Assembly (NCBI GenBank): GCA_934501535.1
Contig: CAKSUM010000014.1
Coordinates: 24,228-88,227 of the forward strand
Source: an uncultured Clostridia bacterium
Lineage (GTDB): Bacteria; Bacillota; Clostridia; UBA1381
Direction: 5' to 3'
DNA length: 64,000 nt
The position numbers and the translations under genes are program-made. Below, piece by piece: positions 59,176 through 64,000 of this stretch. The notes beneath the pieces were generated by a model. That model was not told where the DNA came from and made no database searches. It worked only from the letters and a program-made list of their open reading frames with translations. Each line of letters opens with the position of its first letter. Positions within the stretch are counted from its first letter, which is position 1.

Positions 59176-60317
59176 GTTGGGAAACTGTGCAAATAAAAGA
59201 TGTTTGCAAAAAAGTAACTTCTGGCGGAACACCTCTTACGTCAAAAGAAAATTATTATTTTCCTCGACAAATCCCATGGATTAAAACCAAAGAAGTGAAT
59301 TATTGCAGAATAACTGATGCTGAAACTTATATTTCTCAAGAAGGATTAGACAATTCCAGTGCTAAATTAATACCCGCCAATTCTGTTATTGTTGCAATGT
59401 ACGGTCAAGGAGATACGGCGGGACGAGTTGCTATCAATAAAATACCTATAGCAACAAATCAAGCATGTTGCAATTTGGTTGTTGATGAAACTAAAGCTGA
59501 TTATAGATTTATATACTATAAATTGTCTGCACTATATGAAAAATTGGTTTCTTTGAAAAATGGTGGCGCTCAACCAAATTTGAATGCGGCAATAATAAAG
59601 AGTTTGGAAATTGATATTCCAACCCTTAAAGTACAACATAAAATCGCAGATATGCTTTCCGCTTATGATGACCTCATAGAGAATAACCAAAAGCAAATTA
59701 AACTTTTGGAAGAAGCGGCACAAAGGCTTTACAAAGAATGGTTTGTAGATTTACACTTCCCCGGATATGAAAGTGCAACTATCACAGACGGCGTGCCGGA
59801 AGGGTGGAATAAACGTACACTTGGAGGAATAGTTCCAATACTTACAGGAAAAAAAGATGCCAATTTTGGTACAACAGATGGACAATATCCATTTTTCACT
59901 TGTTCGCAAGAACCAATCAAAGCTCCGTCTTATTCGTTTGACACAAGTGCAGTTATATTGGCTGGAAATGGTGACTTCAATGTAAAATTATATCGTGGTA
60001 AGTTTGAGGCATATCAGCGAACATATGTTTTATCACCCAAAGATATAAAGTATTTATATTTGCTGTACCATGCAGTTGATAATAATATGAACAAATTAGT
60101 AAAAGGTGCAAGCGGTTCAACAATAAAATTTTTAACAAAAGGTATGATAGAAAATATTGAAATTTTAGTACCTAAAGAAAATATATTGTTGCAATTTAAT
60201 CAGCTTATGGAAGAAGTTCAACGCAAAATAGAGGTATTAAAGAAGTCAACACTCCTTTCAACTGAAGCTCGTGACCGCCTGTTGCCAAAACTTATGAGTG
60301 GAGAAATTGAGGTATGA
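59172..60317 (+). CDS. hsdS: Type I restriction-modification specificity subunit
   Basis: 381 residues from ATG 59172, overlapping the hsdM stop (ATGA), after GGGAGG. Two target-recognition domains (~1-160, starting SWETVQIKDVCKKVTSGGTP; ~210-345, starting GWNKRTLGGIVPILTG), each followed by a conserved helix (LKVQHKIADMLSAYDDLIEN; LLQFNQLMEEVQRKIEVLKK). They read the two halves of a split DNA target. A single full-length hsdS; no spare half-genes nearby, so no shuffling is visible. Confidence 0.93.
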   Translation: MSWETVQIKDVCKKVTSGGTPLTSKENYYFPRQIPWIKTKEVNYCRITDAETYISQEGLDNSSAKLIPANSVIVAMYGQGDTAGRVAINKIPIATNQACCNLVVDETKADYRFIYYKLSALYEKLVSLKNGGAQPNLNAAIIKSLEIDIPTLKVQHKIADMLSAYDDLIENNQKQIKLLEEAAQRLYKEWFVDLHFPGYESATITDGVPEGWNKRTLGGIVPILTGKKDANFGTTDGQYPFFTCSQEPIKAPSYSFDTSAVILAGNGDFNVKLYRGKFEAYQRTYVLSPKDIKYLYLLYHAVDNNMNKLVKGASGSTIKFLTKGMIENIEILVPKENILLQFNQLMEEVQRKIEVLKKSTLLSTEARDRLLPKLMSGEIEV

Positions 60318-60321
60318 AATT

Positions 60322-60414
60322 ATGGCACATAATTATGAAGAAGTAAATTTACAAGAATTCATAGAATATGATAACATACATCAAATACTGTCTGAATTAC
60401 GCAGTATAAAATAG
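60322..60414 (+). CDS. Possible 30-residue peptide between hsdS and hsdR
   Basis: A 30-codon frame (MAHNYEEVNLQEFIEYDNIH...), preceded by GAGGT at 8 nt, ends at TAG 60414. Acidic and probably helical. No family seen; it may be a remnant rather than a gene. The following 70 nt contain only short broken frames. Confidence 0.3.
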   Translation: MAHNYEEVNLQEFIEYDNIHQILSELRSIK

Positions 60415-60486
60415 GCTGTGGGATATGTTAGAACAGTAGATAATCGTGAGCAAGGATACTATATTTTGAAATAAGAAGGTGAACTT

Positions 60487-63400
60487 ATGAAATATGAATA
60501 CTCAGAAAACATATTAGTACAGGAAAGTTCCGGCAAGGTTTTGAAAGACAAGCTTGGTTGGGATGTTGTGTTTGCATATAATACTGAAGCACTTGGTGAA
60601 AACGGCACATTAGGCAGAAAGAGTTACAATGAAATTGTGCTTGTGCGCTATCTGAAAAAAGCTCTTTTTGACAATAACGAATGGATGACGGGCGAGTATG
60701 CTGATGAAGCAGTAAAAATTCTTTGTGCATTCATTTCTTCTGCTACATTGATGCAGATTAACGAGGAAAAGTATTTTATGCTCCGTGATGGCATTCCTGT
60801 GCTGTATAAAAACGCTGATGGCAGCACAGAACCGCGTCTTGCAAAGGTGTTTAATTTTGACGAGCCTGAAAAGAATCATTTTCTCGCAGTAAAAGAAATG
60901 AAAATTCACGGCGAATTATATCGCAGAAGAACCGATATTGTAGGTTTTGTAAATGGTATTCCTCTACTATTCATTGAACTTAAAAAGCAGAATGTGGATG
61001 TAAAAGCTGCTTATGACGGAAATTATACTGATTATCTTGATACAATTCCACAGCTTTTTAGATTCAACGCCTTTTTAATGATTTCAAACGGACTTGAAGC
61101 AAAAGTAGGTACTCTCGGCTCAAAGTTTGATTTTTTTCACGAATGGAAGCGATTAAAAGAGGACGAAGTCGGTGCCGTTGATTTAGAAACAATGCTTCTT
61201 GGTATCTGCGAAAAGAAAACCTTTATGGATTTGTTTGAAAACTTCATACTCTTTGACCATTCAGGCGGCAGATGTGCAAAAATCTTCGCAAGAAACCATC
61301 AGTATTTAGGTGTAAACGAAGCGGTTGAGTCATACAAGGCAAGAAAATTGAAGGACGGAAAACTTGGTGTATTCTGGCACACACAAGGAAGCGGAAAAAG
61401 TTATTCAATGGTATTTTTAGCACAGAAAATCCGCAGAAAATTTGAAGGTAGCCCGACTTTTGTAATTTTGACCGACCGAGATGAACTGAATAAGCAGATT
61501 AGCGACACATTTGAAGCCTGCGGATGCCTCGGTAATGTTAAAGCAAGTCAGTTTATACCATCAAAAGGTAAGGCTTTGGTTGATATGCTCAAAGGTAATC
61601 CGAGCTTTATATTTACACTTATACAGAAATTTAATGATGACACATTAAATTATGCGGGCGGTGCAATTACTCCCGAACACGATATTATTATCTTATCTGA
61701 TGAAGCACATCGTTCTCAAAACGGTATATTTGCAGATAACATGTGTGAGTTATTGCCTACTGCGTCAAAAATGGGTTTTACCGGAACACCGCTTTTCAAA
61801 TATGACAATATTACTGAGTGTACTTTCGGTAGTTATGTTTCTATTTATGATTTCAAGCGGGCGGTAGATGACGGTGCAACTGTTCCGCTTTATTATGAAA
61901 ACAGAAGTGATATGCTTGATATCACAAATCCCGAAATCAACGATGAACTTCTTGATGCAGTTGAACAGGCAGATTTGGATATTGATGAACGAGCAAAACT
62001 TGAACTTTCAAAAGACATACATATTATCACAGCTGAACCAAGACTCAAAACCATTGCAAAAGACTTTGTTGAGCATTACTCAGGAATATGGACCACGGGC
62101 AAGGCTATGTTTGTATGCATAAATAAGGTTACTTGTGTAAGAATGTATGAGTATGTTAAGGATTTATGGGACAAAAAGATAGAGGCGTTAGAAAAAGAAT
62201 TACTAACCTTAACTCAGCAGGAAGCACAAGAGCTTGCACGCAAAATTGAATGGATGAAAGAAACCGAAATGGCGGTTATCATCAGTCAGGAACAAAATGA
62301 AATTCAGACTTTTAAGAACTGGAATTTAGATATTTTACCGCATCGAACGAAAATGGAAAAACGAGAAATGGATAAAGAATTTAAAGATTCTGATAATCCT
62401 TTCAGAATTGTATTTGTCTGTGCAATGTGGCTGACCGGTTTTGATGTTAAATCTCTTGCTACGGTTTATTTAGACAAGCCATTGAAAGCACACACTCTTA
62501 TGCAGACAATTGCAAGAGCAAACCGTGTTTGTGACGGTAAAAGCAACGGTCTTATAGTTGATTATATCGGTGTTGTAAAAGCACTCAGAAAAGCCCTTGC
62601 CGATTATACAAACAACACGGGTGGCAAAGGCAGTGGCGATGATCCTACGCTTGACAAAGAGGAATTGCTAAAGAAAATATCAGAAACCATAGATTCAATA
62701 ACTGCTTATATGGAAGAACACGATTTTGATTTATCAAAACTCGTACTTGCAACCGATTTTGAAAAAATGTCACTCTTGAAAAATGCGGCTGACAGCATGT
62801 GTGCAACGGATGAAATCAAAAAGCATTTTGAAATTCAGGCACGCGAACTTTTCAGAATGTTCAAGTATGTTAGTAAAAACGAACTTCCCGAAGAAAGTTA
62901 TAAATATAAAAATGCAATCAGCGAAGTTTATAACTTAATGCAAAAAAAGAGAAAGCACGCCGACAACTCTGCTTTAATGGCACAGATAAATGATATTGTT
63001 AGTGAATATATAACAGTTTCTAAAACAGATGCAACCGAAGAAAGCAAGAAGTTTGATATAAGTAAAATTGATTTTGACAGATTAAGAAAAGAATTTGAGC
63101 GTGCTCAAAATAAAAACCTACTTATGAATGATTTGCAATCTCTTGTTGAGCAAAGACTTGCAAAAATGTTGAAGGAAAATCCTCTCAGAATCAATTACTA
63201 CGAGCGTTATCATGAAATTATTGAAGAATATAACAGCGATAACCAAAGGGAGGCGATCGCCGTTATATTTGAAAATCTTATGAAGCTTGTATCAGAGCTT
63301 GATGAAGAGCAAAAAAGATATGTTCGTGAGGGCTTTGAAAATGACGAAGAACTCACAATGTTTGATTTGCTTGTAAAAGACTTTTTATCAAAAGAAGATG

Positions 63401-63624
63401 TTAAAAAGGTTAAAAAACTTGCTCAAACAATGCTTTCTAAAATCAAAGAGCGTATTCACGAGCTTGACCATTGGAGAGATAAAGAGGAAACCCGCTCAAT
63501 TATCAGCGTAATGATTCGTGATTTGCTGTGGGCACAGCTCCCTGAATGTTATGATGATAACGCAATTTCGGATTACAGAGAACGCATTTATGAGTATGTT
63601 TACAGCACATATCCGGCGGCGTAA
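60487..63624 (+). CDS. hsdR: Type I restriction endonuclease/translocase subunit
   Basis: 1045 residues, normal HsdR length. Nuclease domain with the PD-(D/E)xK residues (Asp in RRTDIVGFVNG, ELKK in LFIELKKQN, ~155-172). Then an SF2 translocase: Walker A HTQGSGKSYSM, DEAH-type LSDEAHRSQ, motif III GFTGTPLF, and motif VI in TLMQTIARANRVC. The C-terminal helical domain (~700-1045) binds the methylase complex. Cuts unmethylated DNA after translocation. AAGGTG ribosome site. Completes the hsdMSR set. Confidence 0.95.
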   Translation: MKYEYSENILVQESSGKVLKDKLGWDVVFAYNTEALGENGTLGRKSYNEIVLVRYLKKALFDNNEWMTGEYADEAVKILCAFISSATLMQINEEKYFMLRDGIPVLYKNADGSTEPRLAKVFNFDEPEKNHFLAVKEMKIHGELYRRRTDIVGFVNGIPLLFIELKKQNVDVKAAYDGNYTDYLDTIPQLFRFNAFLMISNGLEAKVGTLGSKFDFFHEWKRLKEDEVGAVDLETMLLGICEKKTFMDLFENFILFDHSGGRCAKIFARNHQYLGVNEAVESYKARKLKDGKLGVFWHTQGSGKSYSMVFLAQKIRRKFEGSPTFVILTDRDELNKQISDTFEACGCLGNVKASQFIPSKGKALVDMLKGNPSFIFTLIQKFNDDTLNYAGGAITPEHDIIILSDEAHRSQNGIFADNMCELLPTASKMGFTGTPLFKYDNITECTFGSYVSIYDFKRAVDDGATVPLYYENRSDMLDITNPEINDELLDAVEQADLDIDERAKLELSKDIHIITAEPRLKTIAKDFVEHYSGIWTTGKAMFVCINKVTCVRMYEYVKDLWDKKIEALEKELLTLTQQEAQELARKIEWMKETEMAVIISQEQNEIQTFKNWNLDILPHRTKMEKREMDKEFKDSDNPFRIVFVCAMWLTGFDVKSLATVYLDKPLKAHTLMQTIARANRVCDGKSNGLIVDYIGVVKALRKALADYTNNTGGKGSGDDPTLDKEELLKKISETIDSITAYMEEHDFDLSKLVLATDFEKMSLLKNAADSMCATDEIKKHFEIQARELFRMFKYVSKNELPEESYKYKNAISEVYNLMQKKRKHADNSALMAQINDIVSEYITVSKTDATEESKKFDISKIDFDRLRKEFERAQNKNLLMNDLQSLVEQRLAKMLKENPLRINYYERYHEIIEEYNSDNQREAIAVIFENLMKLVSELDEEQKRYVREGFENDEELTMFDLLVKDFLSKEDVKKVKKLAQTMLSKIKERIHELDHWRDKEETRSIISVMIRDLLWAQLPECYDDNAISDYRERIYEYVYSTYPAA

Positions 63625-63857
63625 AACAAGGAAAAAGATATGTACAAAATTTTAAAACTGATTTCTGAATTGCCGAAAATATAAAAACATTTTCATGTAA
63701 CAGGTGGAGAGGGTTTCCTTTTATGCAATATAAATAGTCGGACAATGGAATGACATCAATTTTAATAGCGAATGTAACAACTGTATAAGCTCGTTATAGG
63801 GTAAAAATGCTACAGTTAGGATTACCTACTCCACCCACACTATTTATGCGAAAGAAA

Positions 63858-63894
63858 TGGCGTTACATAATGCGGTATGCAGAATGTAACGCCA
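63858..63894 (+). repeat. 11-bp inverted repeat after hsdR
   Basis: TGGCGTTACAT and ATGTAACGCCA pair perfectly around a 15-nt loop, followed by AATTTAATTT. A weak terminator, or part of the mobile-element border. Between hsdR and this repeat no gene is visible. Confidence 0.5.
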
Positions 63895-63926
63895 AATTTA
63901 ATTTAAACAGATTCGAGAAAGGTAAG

Positions 63927-64000
63927 TCAACCCCAAATTTTGTGTAAAGTCTTTACGAGACCTCCAAAATGGTATATAATAAAAATATCATTTTGGAGGT
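63927..64000 (+). mobile_element. Probable left end of an IS256-like insertion sequence
   Basis: AACCCCAAATTTTGTGTAAAG resembles the terminal repeats of IS256-type elements (TTGTGTAAA core), followed by a promoter and a GGAGGT ribosome site at the window edge where a transposase start would be expected. The transposase itself lies outside the window, so this is a probable call only. Confidence 0.45.
63952..63980 (+). promoter_or_regulatory. Promoter at the window end (probable transposase)
   Basis: TTTACG (63952-63957), a 17-nt spacer, then TATAAT (63975-63980). The -10 lies in the loop between two 12-bp arms (63960-63971 and 63989-64000), so transcripts starting here lack the left arm. Confidence 0.55.

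Noticed and set aside
59172..60317. Shuffling (phase-variable) hsdS system driven by the tyrosine recombinase
   Set aside because: Only one full hsdS is present, no partial or inverted hsdS copies are seen, and the recombinase lies 22 kb away beside its own inverted repeats.

Overview
The window looks like chromosomal DNA of an uncultured, probably gut-dwelling, Gram-positive Clostridia (Bacillota). The support is three-fold: SLH-anchored surface proteins, a BspA-type leucine-rich-repeat protein and a Firmicutes-type type VII secretion system (T7SS); strong sigma-A promoters (several perfect TTGACA-17-TATAAT); and AGGAGG-like ribosome binding sites throughout. No species can be named from the sequence alone.

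Region 1 (about 1.2-30.2 kb) is a glycan-utilisation locus. A divergent pair encodes a GH39-like glycosidase and a DUF6259-type glycosidase. It is followed by a six-gene operon of secreted, partly SLH-anchored proteins: an SLH protein, two unknown or carbohydrate-binding proteins, a multi-CBM protein and two giant GH42-like enzymes. Next come a LacI-type regulator, a sugar ABC importer (lipoprotein plus two permeases, no ATPase), a GH38-like protein lacking the usual nucleophile Asp, and a HAD phosphatase. The SLH operon and the importer operon carry the same pair of 13-bp boxes, 20 bp apart and at exactly the same distance from the -35, which suggests a shared activator. Three further HAD phosphatases and a cupin follow (30.9-34.0 kb), then a secreted LRR protein (34.3-36.5 kb).

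Region 2 (36.6-54.9 kb) holds the most striking structure. A tyrosine recombinase is followed at once by a 278-bp segment bounded by perfect 26-bp inverted repeats. Inside lies a perfect consensus promoter that currently points backwards, towards the recombinase. Downstream is a colinear run of about 20 genes: a TetR regulator with an adjacent palindromic operator, an SPFH/zinc-ribbon protein, a FHA-FtsK/SpoIIIE secretion ATPase (EssC-like), an EsaB/YukD-like protein, three WXG100 proteins, a hidden 36-residue membrane peptide, a large WXG-like putative substrate, a DUF4176 protein, a PP2C phosphatase, a membrane Ser/Thr kinase, zinc-ribbon proteins, a cell-wall amidase lipoprotein and a YidD-like membrane protein. 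The arrangement predicts a phase-variable, phosphorylation-controlled T7SS that is OFF in this assembly.

Region 3 (54.9-64.0 kb) begins at the 3' half of a tRNA-Leu gene on the minus strand, a typical integrase attachment scar. It carries a decayed HTH/replication-type gene, an AbiEi/AbiEii type IV toxin-antitoxin pair, a truncated AAA-ATPase remnant and a complete type I restriction-modification system (hsdM, hsdS, hsdR). The window ends in what looks like the left end of an IS256-like element whose ribosome binding site would be hidden in readthrough transcripts. This is read as an anti-phage island inserted at tRNA-Leu.
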